From Eubacterium sp. (lineage in GTDB: Bacteria > Bacillota > Clostridia > Lachnospirales > Lachnospiraceae), in NCBI GenBank assembly GCA_017430325.1, contig JAFRNE010000029.1, positions 1-64,000 of the forward strand: a stretch of DNA of 64,000 bases, read 5' to 3'. Position numbers and translations under genes: made by a program. The notes under the pieces are model-generated. The model did no database searches and was not told the DNA's origin. It saw only the letters and a program-made list of their open reading frames with translations. Shown here in pieces: positions 35,166-44,501 of this stretch; within the stretch, counting starts at the first letter, position 1; the number at the start of each line of letters is the position of its first letter.

Positions 35166-35651
35166 TTACTTAACCATCCAATGCTCGATCTTGTCATCAG
35201 TACCGTCCATTGGAAGTGGTTCATACTCTCTCTTGCAGACAAGCTTTGTTCCGGAAATATCAGATACTGTCAGTTCATCACCAACCTGCACCTCTCCCTC
35301 GTAGGTAATACGCCATTCAACATCATTTATCCTTGTAACGGCTATACCCGGCTTATCTGTCAGTTTTAGCACTTTTACCTTTGTACCGACAAGACTCTGT
35401 GCATTTGTCGGCACAACCTTCACGTTCAGCTTCTTCTTAGCCAATGGTTTCAGAACAAGGAGAAATACAGTCGAAACAACTATAAATACAACGACCTGAA
35501 GCCATTCCGGTCCATCTAAGGCTGCTGTTATCGCAGAGCCGATGGCACCCGCTGCAAACCATATCGATGACAGTCCCAGCGTTATGATCTCAATGATCAC
35601 CATTACCGCTGCCAGTATGATCCAGTTTGCCGGAGTAAAAATATTATCCAT
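35166..35651 (-). CDS. NfeD-like membrane protein
   Basis: 161 aa. Two or three N-terminal membrane helices (about 8-70) followed by a C-terminal OB-fold NfeD domain (about 85-155: SLVGTKVKVLKLTDKPGIA, YEGEVQVGDELTV). NfeD proteins of this short type occur beside stomatin/SPFH genes and are thought to couple to them. AAGGAGGGATG precedes the ATG. First gene of a two-gene operon with the SPFH protein. Confidence 0.92.
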   Translation of the reverse strand: MDNIFTPANWIILAAVMVIIEIITLGLSSIWFAAGAIGSAITAALDGPEWLQVVVFIVVSTVFLLVLKPLAKKKLNVKVVPTNAQSLVGTKVKVLKLTDKPGIAVTRINDVEWRITYEGEVQVGDELTVSDISGTKLVCKREYEPLPMDGTDDKIEHWMVK

Positions 35652-35748
35652 GCATCATCCCTCCTTTTATCCTTCACTGGTTTTATTTATCTTTCCGAAG
35701 AGGTCCTGCATCGTCTGCGTGTCAGAACCCCTCCGATATATTACTTTA

Positions 35749-38028
35749 TCAGTCTTTGTAGTAATTGATCAGGCAGCCCTTCTTGATGATAGTTCTCTCA
35801 TCGTCTGTAAGAGCACCAAGATGAAGTGTAAGCTCCTTCATATCCTTATTTACTACATAAGCCTTGATGTCATCACTCTTCTCATCGATGGCCTTGATGA
35901 TGTCAGGAATGAAGATGTAATCATCGTTATCAAAAGCATAATCCTCATCGATAACGAATGGAAGCATACCCCAGTTGATAAGGTTTGAACGATATCTCTT
36001 GGTAGCGTATTCCTTAGCGATATTTGCCCAGCCGCCAAGAACCTTCTGGCAGGAAGCAGCCTGCTCACGAGCAGAACCGTCACCCGGCTTAACTGCAAAT
36101 ATTGTACTTCCGATTCCTACATCGCTGCCCTTAACCTCAGGGAACTTCTCCTTGAAGGTATGAACGATGGTCTCAAGCTCATTATTGATGTGGCAAAGCT
36201 TCTCGCCGCCCTCTCTCTTAAGCTCAAGCTCATGTATAGCCTTAGCTCTTCCAACATATTCAGGATCCTTACGTGAGAGTGTGAACTCTGCAAGTCCGAG
36301 AGGATTTGATCTGAATGATGAAGTCTCTCCTGAAGGGATGAGCTCATCTGTTGTTGTTACAGGATCGTTGATAACTGAAGCAACCTTGAGAAGGATGTGC
36401 TGTGTCAGTTCAGGCATCTCCGGCCAGTCCTTGATATTTGGACCAAACTTGATCTCTGCTGAAGGATCCGCCTTGCCGTAACCGTCATAAACTCTGTTAT
36501 CATAGATCTGCTTATCGAAGAAATATGTTGGGCCTGTGTATTCAACATCAAGATCTGTTGCAGCTGTAAGGAAGCCCTTGTTAACAGCTGTTGCGGCGAT
36601 CGAACGTGCATCCATAAGTGCAACTGATGAGATCTGACCGTTCTGGATCTTAGAACCTTCTCTGTTAGGGAAGTTTCTTGTTGAATGTCTGATACTGAGT
36701 GCATTGTTGCCCGGTGTATCACCTGCTCCGAAGCAAGGTCCGCAGAATGCTGTCTTAACGATAGCACCTGTTCCGAGAAGATCTGCAATAGTACCGTTCT
36801 TTGCAAGCTGCATCATAATAGGTGTACTTGCCGGATATACTGAAAGTGTGAACTCGTCGTTTCCGATGTATTTTCCACGAAGGATATCTGCTGCATCACA
36901 GATATTTTCGTATCCACCGCCGGCACAGCCTGCGATGATTCCCTGCTCAACATAGAGCTTTCCGTCACGGATCTTATCTGTAAGCTTGAACTCAACCTTA
37001 CCTGTAAGCTGCTTTCTGCCCTTCTCCTCTGTCTCGTGAAGGATATCCTCAAGATTTGCATTCAGCTCTTCAATAGTAAATGCATTGCTTGGGTGGAATG
37101 GAAGTGCGATCATTGGCTTGATCTTTGAAAGGTCAACATAGATAGCACCATCGTAGTAAGCAACCTCGCCAGGATTAAGCTCCTTGTAAGCATCCGGCCT
37201 GAAGTGTGTATCGTACCACTTCTTTGTCTCCTCATCTGTTCTCCAGATAGAAGAAAGACAAGTGGTCTCTGTAGTCATAACATCTATTCCGATACGGTAA
37301 TCTGTCGAAAGCTTTGAGATGCCAGGGCCGACAAATTCCATAACCTTATTCTTAACATAACCATTTCCGAATGTAGCACCGATAAGAGCGATAGCTACGT
37401 CCTGAGGACCAACGCCCTTTGCTGGCTCGCCGTCAAGGTAGATAGCAACAACACCCGGACGAGCTACATCGTAGGTCTTGCCAAGGAGCTGCTTTGCAAG
37501 CTCTCCGCCGCCTTCACCGATAGCCATGGTACCAAGTGCACCATATCTTGTGTGGCTGTCTGAACCAAGTATCATCGCACCGCACTCTGCAAGCATTTCT
37601 CTTGCGTACTGGTGGATAACTGCCTGGTGAGGAGGAACATAGATTCCGCCGTATTTCTTAGCGCATGAAAGACCAAACATGTGGTCATCCTCATTGATAG
37701 TACCACCTACTGCACAAAGTGAGTTGTGGCAGTTTGTAAGAACGTAAGGAATAGGGAATTCCTTAAGTCCTGATGCCCTTGCTGTCTGGATGATACCTAC
37801 AAATGTGATATCATGCGAGGTCATCTTATCGAACTTGATCTTAAGATTATCTATATTTCCTGAGGTGTTGTGAGCTTTGAGGATGCTGTAGGCCATTGTA
37901 TTTTCAGCCGCTGCTTCCTTTGTTGTGTTTACTCCCTTTTCCTGCAGTGCATGCTGTGCTCCCGCATCATCCGGAATAAGAGTCTGTCCGTTGAGGAGAT
38001 AAGCTCCGCCTTCGTAAAGTTTGATCAT
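35749..38028 (-). CDS. Aconitase family hydratase (YbhJ-like)
   Basis: 759 aa, 4Fe-4S hydro-lyase of the aconitase superfamily. Recognisable parts: [22 protein letters not shown] (substrate and active-site loop), cluster-region cysteines in [11 protein letters not shown] and [25 protein letters not shown], and a C-terminal swivel domain ([18 protein letters not shown]). The length and details resemble the E. coli YbhJ group more than AcnA or AcnB. With citrate synthase encoded 6.5 kb away it may serve as the aconitase of a partial TCA route to 2-oxoglutarate; substrate specificity is inferred. CGGAGGAA precedes the ATG. Confidence 0.88.
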   Translation of the reverse strand: MIKLYEGGAYLLNGQTLIPDDAGAQHALQEKGVNTTKEAAAENTMAYSILKAHNTSGNIDNLKIKFDKMTSHDITFVGIIQTARASGLKEFPIPYVLTNCHNSLCAVGGTINEDDHMFGLSCAKKYGGIYVPPHQAVIHQYAREMLAECGAMILGSDSHTRYGALGTMAIGEGGGELAKQLLGKTYDVARPGVVAIYLDGEPAKGVGPQDVAIALIGATFGNGYVKNKVMEFVGPGISKLSTDYRIGIDVMTTETTCLSSIWRTDEETKKWYDTHFRPDAYKELNPGEVAYYDGAIYVDLSKIKPMIALPFHPSNAFTIEELNANLEDILHETEEKGRKQLTGKVEFKLTDKIRDGKLYVEQGIIAGCAGGGYENICDAADILRGKYIGNDEFTLSVYPASTPIMMQLAKNGTIADLLGTGAIVKTAFCGPCFGAGDTPGNNALSIRHSTRNFPNREGSKIQNGQISSVALMDARSIAATAVNKGFLTAATDLDVEYTGPTYFFDKQIYDNRVYDGYGKADPSAEIKFGPNIKDWPEMPELTQHILLKVASVINDPVTTTDELIPSGETSSFRSNPLGLAEFTLSRKDPEYVGRAKAIHELELKREGGEKLCHINNELETIVHTFKEKFPEVKGSDVGIGSTIFAVKPGDGSAREQAASCQKVLGGWANIAKEYATKRYRSNLINWGMLPFVIDEDYAFDNDDYIFIPDIIKAIDEKSDDIKAYVVNKDMKELTLHLGALTDDERTIIKKGCLINYYKD

Positions 38029-38247
38029 TTTTAATTCCTCCGCATATTTTATAAAGCTTTATAAAAAGTCCGCATCCTTGATGCGTCCTATTGATTAACA
38101 AATACTATAACACATCTTTTGCCAATTTTAAATACAACCTGCCTTGCATTTTCAGCTACTCTGTATTGCAAGTGCAATTTCCGGTACTCTATTAAGCCGG
38201 ACTTCTTGCAGGCTCAGTATTCTGCCGCCTGCCGCAGGCACAGTTCT

Positions 38248-38472
38248 CTAGTACTCCATCGGGCTGTAGCGGTCCATAAAGGTGTTGAAATCATGCTTAC
38301 GCTTTGCATTGATGACAACATTGAAGACCAGCTCGTGGTCGTGAAGGATCAGAAGCAGCTCCTCTTTCGTGATCTGCAGCTTCTCCTCGCCCATCAGAAC
38401 GTAGAATTTGCCGTCCTCTTTCAGGAGGTCGACGTTATCAAATAAATGTTTTACATTTGGATTATCTTCCAT
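38248..38472 (-). CDS. Small uncharacterised protein
   Basis: 74 aa, not recognised. Acidic and soluble, with no signal or membrane segment. GATGGAG lies 7 nt before the ATG and the frame is clean, which supports a real gene. The gap 38029-38247 downstream holds small inverted repeats (GCCTGC-CGCAGGC near 38228, TCCGG/CCGGA near 38176-38200) but no clear terminator. Confidence 0.6.
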   Translation of the reverse strand: MEDNPNVKHLFDNVDLLKEDGKFYVLMGEEKLQITKEELLLILHDHELVFNVVINAKRKHDFNTFMDRYSPMEY

Positions 38473-38545
38473 AGTATTTCTCCATCAAATCGACCGATAG
38501 TTGTTTATCAGCCGTTTATCACTGTCCTGTCGGTCAATACCCGGC

Positions 38546-40252
38546 CTAATTACCGGCAGCCGTTTCACCGGTGTAATTGTATATACACTCAAAATATCTT
38601 GAAACCGTAACACTTCCTGCAGGGTCCGGATAAGCATTTCCGCCGTCGCTGTAATCCTCGATCTCCTTCAGAGCCCTGTCGTAAAGCTCCGCAGGTGAAG
38701 CGCCGGTATTATTCTCAACAGCTCCGCCGCTTCCGTCATCGCTGCTTCCGTCCTTGTTGTATTCCATGCCATCGATGTAAACGTATGAATAGTCCCTGTT
38801 CCTGTAAACGCTGCGTACGGTATAGATGCGACCGTCCTCAGCATCGAAGTAATTCAGCTCTTTCCTCTGGCTTGCCATGCCCGCATTGCCCGAATATGGC
38901 TCGGAAATAATGTAGCACTTCTCATTACTGTACGAAGAAACCTTGAGGCATCCCGTCAGGACCACTCGGCCCTCTATGCAGGTCAGGATGTAGCTGTACG
39001 AGGTACGACTATTGAAAAGAATCATCTCCGCTTTTCCGTCGCCATCAAGGTCACGAAGCGCCATAAGATCAGGCTTATTTGTAGCGAAGTTGATATCCGC
39101 ACTGTTGTTATAGTTACCAACGCCGATGCCTTCCTCAACAGCAGCCTTCAGATTCTCTTCCCACTTCTGCATATAGTCGTAGTAGGCCATCTTCCAGTCA
39201 TTCTTCAGAAAGCTCTTGGCCTCAGGAAGCTCGATATCCGTGCCGTAGATCTTTTCAATCCTCTCGTAAAGCGCCTTCGCCTCGTCAAGCTTTCCTTCTT
39301 TAATAATATTATAAAGGATATCCGGATACTCCTCTTTTCCAAGCTTATAGGCCTCATTACGCTGCTGTTTTAAAACATCCTCATTACGCTTTAACAGAGG
39401 ATCATCCTTCTTTTCAGCCATAACAGCATCTATATCTTCAATGATCTCTACATATTCCTTTGTAGCAAAGCGTCCCTCGCATTCAGCGATAAGGTGACTG
39501 TATTCTTCAGCTTCACTGAACTGCTCCTGAATATCCCTGAGACCGTTCTTCTCCTCCTGCTCAAATACGGAATCAACCACCGAAAGGTATGCGCTCATCA
39601 CCTTTCTTTTGATCTTGCCGTCAAAGAACTCCTGGTATTTCTGCTCCAGATACTGTGTGACCGCCGCACTTGTTGCAGCCCTGTAATCATCCTGGATGCC
39701 GTTAAAGTCGAAAAATACACGTCCCTTGACTCCCTTTTCACCATACTGAAGAAGGAAAATATCCTTGAAAGTCTGGATAGCATCCTTTGATGCCTGAGAT
39801 TCACTGTCTGCAGCAACCTCCTCAGCACACTTATCAAGCTGTGCCGCGAGCGCCTTGTTATTCGCATGATAATAGCAGTCTGCAAGCTTTGCAGCCAGTC
39901 CGAAGGCTCTTTCGTCGCCTTCAGTCCTGAGCTTTTCCGCTATCTCCACTATCGGGAACAGATCATTATCCAGCTCTGTATAGGCATCGAGGCCGCCGTT
40001 CGCCGAATCAAGGTATTTGTTAGTCAGACTAACAGACATATCCTTAAGTATCTGTACCGCCTCATCCCTGTCATCATCATTCAGCTCATCATAGTTTGAG
40101 GCCATCTCTTCGTAGCTGCCTGCCTCTGCCGCTGCGAAGAAGTCATCAAGCTTCATGCCCGGCCTTACAAACAGAAAGTAAGCCATCGCCTCTGCGATTA
40201 TCAAAAGTCCGGAGACTATGATGATTATAAAATACTTCATCCTGCCGTTCAT
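38546..40252 (-). CDS. Membrane-anchored extracellular protein of unknown function
   Basis: 568 aa, not recognised. One N-terminal membrane anchor (about 6-28), then a long helical region (about 35-370) that looks like tandem helical-hairpin repeats, then a beta-rich C-terminal part with the calcium-type loop DLDGDGKAEM (about 405-415) and a Gly/Ser-rich linker. Probably faces outward. The ATG overlaps the stop of the upstream zinc-ribbon gene by one base (TGATG) with AGGAGGGG upstream, so the two products are made together and may interact. Confidence 0.8.
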   Translation of the reverse strand: MNGRMKYFIIIIVSGLLIIAEAMAYFLFVRPGMKLDDFFAAAEAGSYEEMASNYDELNDDDRDEAVQILKDMSVSLTNKYLDSANGGLDAYTELDNDLFPIVEIAEKLRTEGDERAFGLAAKLADCYYHANNKALAAQLDKCAEEVAADSESQASKDAIQTFKDIFLLQYGEKGVKGRVFFDFNGIQDDYRAATSAAVTQYLEQKYQEFFDGKIKRKVMSAYLSVVDSVFEQEEKNGLRDIQEQFSEAEEYSHLIAECEGRFATKEYVEIIEDIDAVMAEKKDDPLLKRNEDVLKQQRNEAYKLGKEEYPDILYNIIKEGKLDEAKALYERIEKIYGTDIELPEAKSFLKNDWKMAYYDYMQKWEENLKAAVEEGIGVGNYNNSADINFATNKPDLMALRDLDGDGKAEMILFNSRTSYSYILTCIEGRVVLTGCLKVSSYSNEKCYIISEPYSGNAGMASQRKELNYFDAEDGRIYTVRSVYRNRDYSYVYIDGMEYNKDGSSDDGSGGAVENNTGASPAELYDRALKEIEDYSDGGNAYPDPAGSVTVSRYFECIYNYTGETAAGN

Positions 40253-40824
40253 CAGTCGTCCCCTCCTATATCAGTCTGACCTCCGAAGGAAGTATCCACA
40301 AGTTCGTCATGGAAGCCCTTGTCAGCCGTTCCTTCGTATTTTTCATAGTTGTTTTTAATTGTGTATTTAAAATTCAAAAATACCATCGAAATAAAGCCCA
40401 GCACTGCGATCGACAAAATGATTATGCTGGTCACAAGAAGGCCCACATGCCTTCCGCTCTTCTCCGGCTTTTCGCTTTCCGCACTCACCACTGCACCTGC
40501 CGGTCTCTCGACGTACTCCGCCTGCAATGAAGCGTCACTGAACGCTGAGCCTCCGCCTGCCTGTGTCGAAACATCAACAAATGCAGAGTCTCTGCCTGAA
40601 TATTGCGCCTGCTCATAACCTGCTCCACCGGTCACCGTATCAAATACCGAATCACTTCCAGCGATCCTGTTAACACTCTCAACGTCGATAATGACCGTAG
40701 GCATATTGTCGATATCTTCCTCAGGCACAAAGGCGCTGTCCTTTATATTCTCGAGAACCTTACCGCATTTCCTGCAGTGAGTCTCATTTTCGCCATATGC
40801 TATTCCACAGCAAAATTTACTCAT
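40252..40824 (-). CDS. Zinc-ribbon membrane protein
   Basis: 190 aa. The N-terminus carries a degenerate zinc ribbon (Cys5, Cys6, Cys17, Cys20; the second pair is CRKCGK, the first pair has collapsed to CC). A polar, disordered linker rich in Ser, Ala and Gly follows, then one membrane helix (about 128-150) and a short outward tail. Cytoplasmic zinc ribbons on single-pass proteins are common in Firmicutes and usually have no known function. Its stop codon overlaps the start of the downstream membrane-anchored protein, which indicates a functional pair. Confidence 0.8.
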   Translation of the reverse strand: MSKFCCGIAYGENETHCRKCGKVLENIKDSAFVPEEDIDNMPTVIIDVESVNRIAGSDSVFDTVTGGAGYEQAQYSGRDSAFVDVSTQAGGGSAFSDASLQAEYVERPAGAVVSAESEKPEKSGRHVGLLVTSIIILSIAVLGFISMVFLNFKYTIKNNYEKYEGTADKGFHDELVDTSFGGQTDIGGDD

Positions 40825-41024
40825 AATTTTTTCCCCATCACTAATTTCCGGCCCTTTATACCGGCCGTTATTCTACCTGTATTTTTACGCATACATAGTG
40901 TATTTTAGCATACTATAATATTTTATTCCATATTTTTAACCAATTTCTGACTCTACAGGATCGGCCCACCCCAACAAACAATAAAACTTTTCGCGTTCAG
41001 CCGATTTTTCCGAAAAAATTTCTC

Positions 41025-41052
41025 TTTACATTTTTAAATATAGTGCTATAAT
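41025..41052 (+). promoter_or_regulatory. Sigma-A type promoter of the 2-oxoacid:ferredoxin oxidoreductase operon
   Basis: TTTACA (41025-41030), a 16-bp spacer and TATAAT (41047-41052). The leader is about 110 nt. The remainder of the 40825-41024 gap is AT-rich with no other feature seen. Confidence 0.82.
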
Positions 41053-41061
41053 CTTGATATT

Positions 41062-41113
41062 GCGCCGCAGTCACGGATGACTACTAATAAATAGTAGCTT
41101 GCGGGAGCGGCGA
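41062..41113 (+). other. Stem-loop in the oxidoreductase operon leader
   Basis: CGCCGC (41063-41068) pairs with GCGGCG (41107-41112), enclosing CTACTA (41081-41086) with TAGTAG (41092-41097). It begins a few bases after the predicted transcription start. It may stabilise or regulate the mRNA; no known riboswitch was recognised. Confidence 0.5.
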
Positions 41114-41166
41114 CGAGTATAACCAGAAAATTATATTTCATTATTATAATAAGGGAGTATTTCAAA

Positions 41167-41739
41167 ATGAAAAAGCATATCGAGATCAGATGGCACGGAA
41201 GAGGCGGCCAGGGTGCCAAGACCGCAGCCCTTCTTCTTGCAGATGTTGCCTGGAGTACCGGCATGTATGTTCAGGGCTTCCCTGAGTACGGTCCGGAGCG
41301 TATGGGGGCACCTATCACTGCTTATAACAGAATAGGCGATACCGAGATTCGCGCCCATTCGAATATTTACAATCCTGACTATGTAGTAGTTGTTGATGAG
41401 ACACTGCTCCACGCCGTTGATGTAACAAGCGGACTTTCAGAGGACGGCGCCATCGTAATAAATACAGAGCATAGCAAGGAAGAGATCATCTCTCTTCTCA
41501 GGGGCTACAAGGGCAAGGTTTATACCATCGATGCAAGACGCATCTCAGTAGAAGCACTTGGAAAATATTTCCCTAACTCTCCTATGCTTGCAGCCATCGT
41601 AAAGGTTGCAAATATCATGGATCAGGACAAGTTCCTCTCACAGATGGAGGAGTCCTACAAGCACAAATTCGCCAAGAAACCTGAGGTTATCGAAGGAAAC
41701 ATGAAGGCCCTCAGAATGGCATTTGAGGAGGTGCAGTAA
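41167..41739 (+). CDS. 2-oxoacid:ferredoxin oxidoreductase, gamma subunit
   Basis: 190 aa. Gamma domain of the pyruvate/2-ketoisovalerate ferredoxin oxidoreductase family: HGRGGQGAKTAALLLADVA near the N-terminus and GPERMGAPITAYNRI. Together with the next three genes it forms a four-subunit CoA-acylating enzyme that interconverts a 2-oxoacid with acyl-CoA, CO2 and reduced ferredoxin. Substrate (pyruvate or a branched-chain 2-oxoacid) cannot be fixed by reading. AAGGGAG precedes the ATG. Its stop codon overlaps the next start by one base (TAATG). Confidence 0.93.
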   Translation: MKKHIEIRWHGRGGQGAKTAALLLADVAWSTGMYVQGFPEYGPERMGAPITAYNRIGDTEIRAHSNIYNPDYVVVVDETLLHAVDVTSGLSEDGAIVINTEHSKEEIISLLRGYKGKVYTIDARRISVEALGKYFPNSPMLAAIVKVANIMDQDKFLSQMEESYKHKFAKKPEVIEGNMKALRMAFEEVQ

Positions 41740-42071
41740 TGGCTGAGAATAAGAACAGAAATACAGACAATCCTACAGATATAAATAAGGTAACCGAGAA
41801 GGCTCCTTACCAGGACATGACACTCGGTAACCAGATCTACGGCGGAGGCGGCTCAAAGGACTTCAAGACCGGCGAGTGGAGAACACAGACTCCTGTTATG
41901 AACTGGGAGAAATGCGTTAACTGCCTTCTCTGCGCACCATTCTGCCCTGACAGCTGTATTCCGGTTGTTGACGGCAAGAGACAGGATTTTGATTATGAGC
42001 ACTGCAAGGGCTGCGGCATCTGCGCTTCAGTCTGCAGTTTTAAAGCTATAGCTATGAAGGAGGGACTGTAA
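41739..42071 (+). CDS. 2-oxoacid:ferredoxin oxidoreductase, delta (ferredoxin-like) subunit
   Basis: 110 aa. Two 4Fe-4S motifs: CVNCLLCAPFCPD (CX2CX2CX3CP) and CKGCGICASVCSF, which relay electrons from the thiamine site to external ferredoxin. The N-terminal 50 residues are the usual non-cluster extension of delta subunits. The start overlaps the gamma subunit stop, and the alpha subunit ATG follows its stop directly. Confidence 0.94.
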   Translation: MAENKNRNTDNPTDINKVTEKAPYQDMTLGNQIYGGGGSKDFKTGEWRTQTPVMNWEKCVNCLLCAPFCPDSCIPVVDGKRQDFDYEHCKGCGICASVCSFKAIAMKEGL

Positions 42072-43256
42072 ATGACACCGAAACGCGACAGGATGTCCGG
42101 AAACGAAGCCGTTGCGCTTGCAATAAAGCAGGTTAACCCTGATGTTATGCCGGCATTTCCGATCACCCCTTCAACAGAAATACCTCAGATGGTATCAAGC
42201 TTCATAGCAAATGGCGAGATCGATACAGAGTTCATCCCGGTTGAATCTGAGCACAGCTCAATGAGTGCCGCTATCGGTGCTTCAGCTGCAGGTGCAAGAG
42301 CTCTTACAGCTACTTCTTCCTGCGGACTCGCATTCATGTGGGAGGAGCTTTACATAGCAGCTTCCGACAGACTTCCTCTGGTTCTCTGTGCAGTAAACAG
42401 AGCCCTCACAGGCCCTATCAACATCAACTGCGACCACTCAGATACAATGGGTGCAAGAGATTCCGGATGGCTTCAGGTTTATGCTGAGACCAACCAGGAA
42501 GCATATGATAACTTCATCATGGCTTACCGCGTAACAGAGCATCCTGACGTTATGCTCCCTATGATGGTATGTCAGGACGGTTTCATCACAAGCCACGCTG
42601 TTATGAATATCGAGACTATGGACACTGAGTCCGTAAGGAATTTCGTTGGCGACTATGAGCCTGCAAACTTCCTTTTAAATAAAGATATGCCTATGGCTAT
42701 CGGACCATATGCAAACTCTCCATTCTATATGGAAACAAAGATGAATCAGCGTATCGCTATGAAGAATGCCAAGAAGGTAATCCTTGATGTCTGCGCTGAA
42801 TTCGAAAAGCTCTCAGGCAGAAAATACGGCCTCTTCGAGCAGTATGATATGGAAGGTGCAGAATACGCCGTAGTTATCATGGGTTCCGCTGCAGGAACAA
42901 CCAAGGATGCCGTTGACGCTCTCCGCGAGAAGGGCGTAAAGGTCGGCATGATCAAGTTACGTGTATTCAGACCATTCCCAGGTGAAGAGCTTGCTGAAGC
43001 ACTCAGAAATGTCAAGGCAGTAGCTATCCTCGACAGAGCAGAAAGCTTCTCAGGCGAGGGTGGACCTGTTGGTTCAGAGCTCAAGGCTGCTCTTATGGAT
43101 GCAGGTATTTCAACCATCGCTGTTAACTACTTCTATGGTATCGGCGGACGTGATTACACTGTTTCAGATGCTGAGGCAGTTTATGAGGATCTCATTGAAT
43201 ATGCTGCAGGCAACAAGGCTATCGAGCAGTTCAAATATATAGGACTCAGAAAGTAA
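42072..43256 (+). CDS. 2-oxoacid:ferredoxin oxidoreductase, alpha subunit
   Basis: 394 aa. Pyrimidine-binding domain I (GNEAVALAIKQVNPDVMPAF, ITPSTEIPQ, ESEHSSMSAAIGASAAGAR) followed by the domain II/transketolase-C-like part (YAVVIMGSAAGTTKDAVD, KVGMIKLRVFRPFPGEEL). The conserved Thr-Glu in the PSTEIP motif is expected near the substrate carboxylate. AAGGAGGGACTG precedes the ATG, which abuts the delta subunit stop. Confidence 0.94.
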   Translation: MTPKRDRMSGNEAVALAIKQVNPDVMPAFPITPSTEIPQMVSSFIANGEIDTEFIPVESEHSSMSAAIGASAAGARALTATSSCGLAFMWEELYIAASDRLPLVLCAVNRALTGPININCDHSDTMGARDSGWLQVYAETNQEAYDNFIMAYRVTEHPDVMLPMMVCQDGFITSHAVMNIETMDTESVRNFVGDYEPANFLLNKDMPMAIGPYANSPFYMETKMNQRIAMKNAKKVILDVCAEFEKLSGRKYGLFEQYDMEGAEYAVVIMGSAAGTTKDAVDALREKGVKVGMIKLRVFRPFPGEELAEALRNVKAVAILDRAESFSGEGGPVGSELKAALMDAGISTIAVNYFYGIGGRDYTVSDAEAVYEDLIEYAAGNKAIEQFKYIGLRK

Positions 43257-43269
43257 GGAGGAGACGAAA

Positions 43270-44202
43270 ATGGCTTATAATTTCAAAGAAGTAATGAATA
43301 AACCGGAACGTCTTGCTCCGGGACACAGACTCTGTGCAGGCTGCGGTGCAGGTATCGCAGTCAGAACTGTCCTCCGTGCTCTTAAGCCAGAGGATCATGC
43401 AGTAATCGGAAATGCAACAGGATGTCTTGAGGTTTCAACTTTCATGTATCCATATACAGCTTATGAAGACAGCTACATCCACAATGCATTTGCCTGTGCA
43501 GGTGCAACACTTTCAGGTGTTGAGGCTGCCTACAACGCACTTAAGAAGCGCGGCAAGATAGATGAAACCTACAAGTTCATCACCTTCGGTGGTGACGGTG
43601 GTACTTACGATATCGGTATCCAGTCACTTTCAGGAGCTATGGAGCGTAACCACGACCTCGTTTATGTATGCTACGATAACGGTGCTTACATGAATACAGG
43701 TATCCAGCGTTCATCAGCTACACCTATGTATGCTGATACAACCACTACTCCTATCGGAAAGGTATCAAACGGTAAGATGCAGAACCGCAAGGATCTTGCT
43801 TCTATCATCGCTTCACACGATATTCCATATGTAGCTCAGTCTACATTTACAAATAACATGAAGGATCTCTATGTTAAGGCCGAGAAGGCTATCTACACTC
43901 CTGGTGCAGCCTTCCTCAACGTAATGGCTCCATGTCCACGTGGATGGAGATACGATACGCCTGACATAGCAAATATCTGTAAGCTTGCTGTCGAGACCTG
44001 CTACTGGCCACTCTTCGAGGTTGTTGAAGGCAAGTGGATCCTCAACTATGAGCCAAAGAAGAAGCTTCCTATCGAGGACTTCCTTAAGACGCAGGGACGC
44101 TTCAAGCACCTCTTCAAGCCTGAAAACGAAGAGCTTCTCGCTCAGTACCAGGCAGAGGTTGACCGCCGCTGGGAAGAGCTCCTTTACAAGTGCTCTAGAT
44201 AA
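43270..44202 (+). CDS. 2-oxoacid:ferredoxin oxidoreductase, beta (TPP-binding) subunit
   Basis: 310 aa. Carries the thiamine diphosphate motif GGDGGTYDIG...DNGAYMNTG and the cluster-ligating cysteines typical of beta subunits (CAGCGAG near the N-terminus, a CPRGW Cys at about 219). RSSATPMYADTTTTPIG is a family signature. GGAGGAGACG precedes the ATG, 13 bp after the alpha stop. Last gene of the operon; a 17-bp-stem hairpin follows. Confidence 0.94.
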   Translation: MAYNFKEVMNKPERLAPGHRLCAGCGAGIAVRTVLRALKPEDHAVIGNATGCLEVSTFMYPYTAYEDSYIHNAFACAGATLSGVEAAYNALKKRGKIDETYKFITFGGDGGTYDIGIQSLSGAMERNHDLVYVCYDNGAYMNTGIQRSSATPMYADTTTTPIGKVSNGKMQNRKDLASIIASHDIPYVAQSTFTNNMKDLYVKAEKAIYTPGAAFLNVMAPCPRGWRYDTPDIANICKLAVETCYWPLFEVVEGKWILNYEPKKKLPIEDFLKTQGRFKHLFKPENEELLAQYQAEVDRRWEELLYKCSR

Positions 44203-44228
44203 ATTATTGTTTATATAATTGAACGTAC

Positions 44229-44272
44229 GACATAAATACCGGATGTATTCATCCGGTATTTATGTCTGTTTG
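44229..44272 (+). terminator. Terminator of the oxidoreductase operon
   Basis: A perfect 17-bp stem GACATAAATACCGGATG/CATCCGGTATTTATGTC with a TATT loop is followed by TGTTTGTC. The U-tract is interrupted but the stem is strong. Confidence 0.78.
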
Positions 44273-44285
44273 TCGCAATTATAAA

Positions 44286-44475
44286 AGCATGAGCACATAT
44301 ATCTCGAAGTATTGCGGGATATGCGTCAAATCAAACAAATCATGGTTTGTGATTTTCAAAGATTGTTCCAATGTTTGAGCGAAGCGAGTTTTGGGACAAT
44401 CTTAGGAAAATCCAAAGCTGATTTGTATTGATTTAGCATATCTTAGTCACGCTGAGAGATATATGCGCTCATGCT
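44286..44475. other. 190-nt rod-like inverted repeat between convergent genes
   Basis: Outer stem AGCATGAGC-A-CATATATCTC (44286-44305) with GAGATATATG-C-GCTCATGCT (44456-44475), one mismatch in 20. Middle stems: GATATGC (44318-44324) with GCATATC (44436-44442), AAATCAA (44328-44334) with TTGATTT (44428-44434), ACAAATCA (44335-44342) with TGATTTGT (44419-44426). Inner stems: GATTTTC (44351-44357) with GAAAATC (44406-44412), AAGATTGTTCC (44359-44369) with GGGACAATCTT (44393-44403). GAGCGAAGCGAG is at the apex (44377-44388). It has no open frame and lies between the ends of two convergent genes. Confidence 0.8.
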
Positions 44476-44501
44476 ATATTTATATTACGATAAACAATAA
44501 T

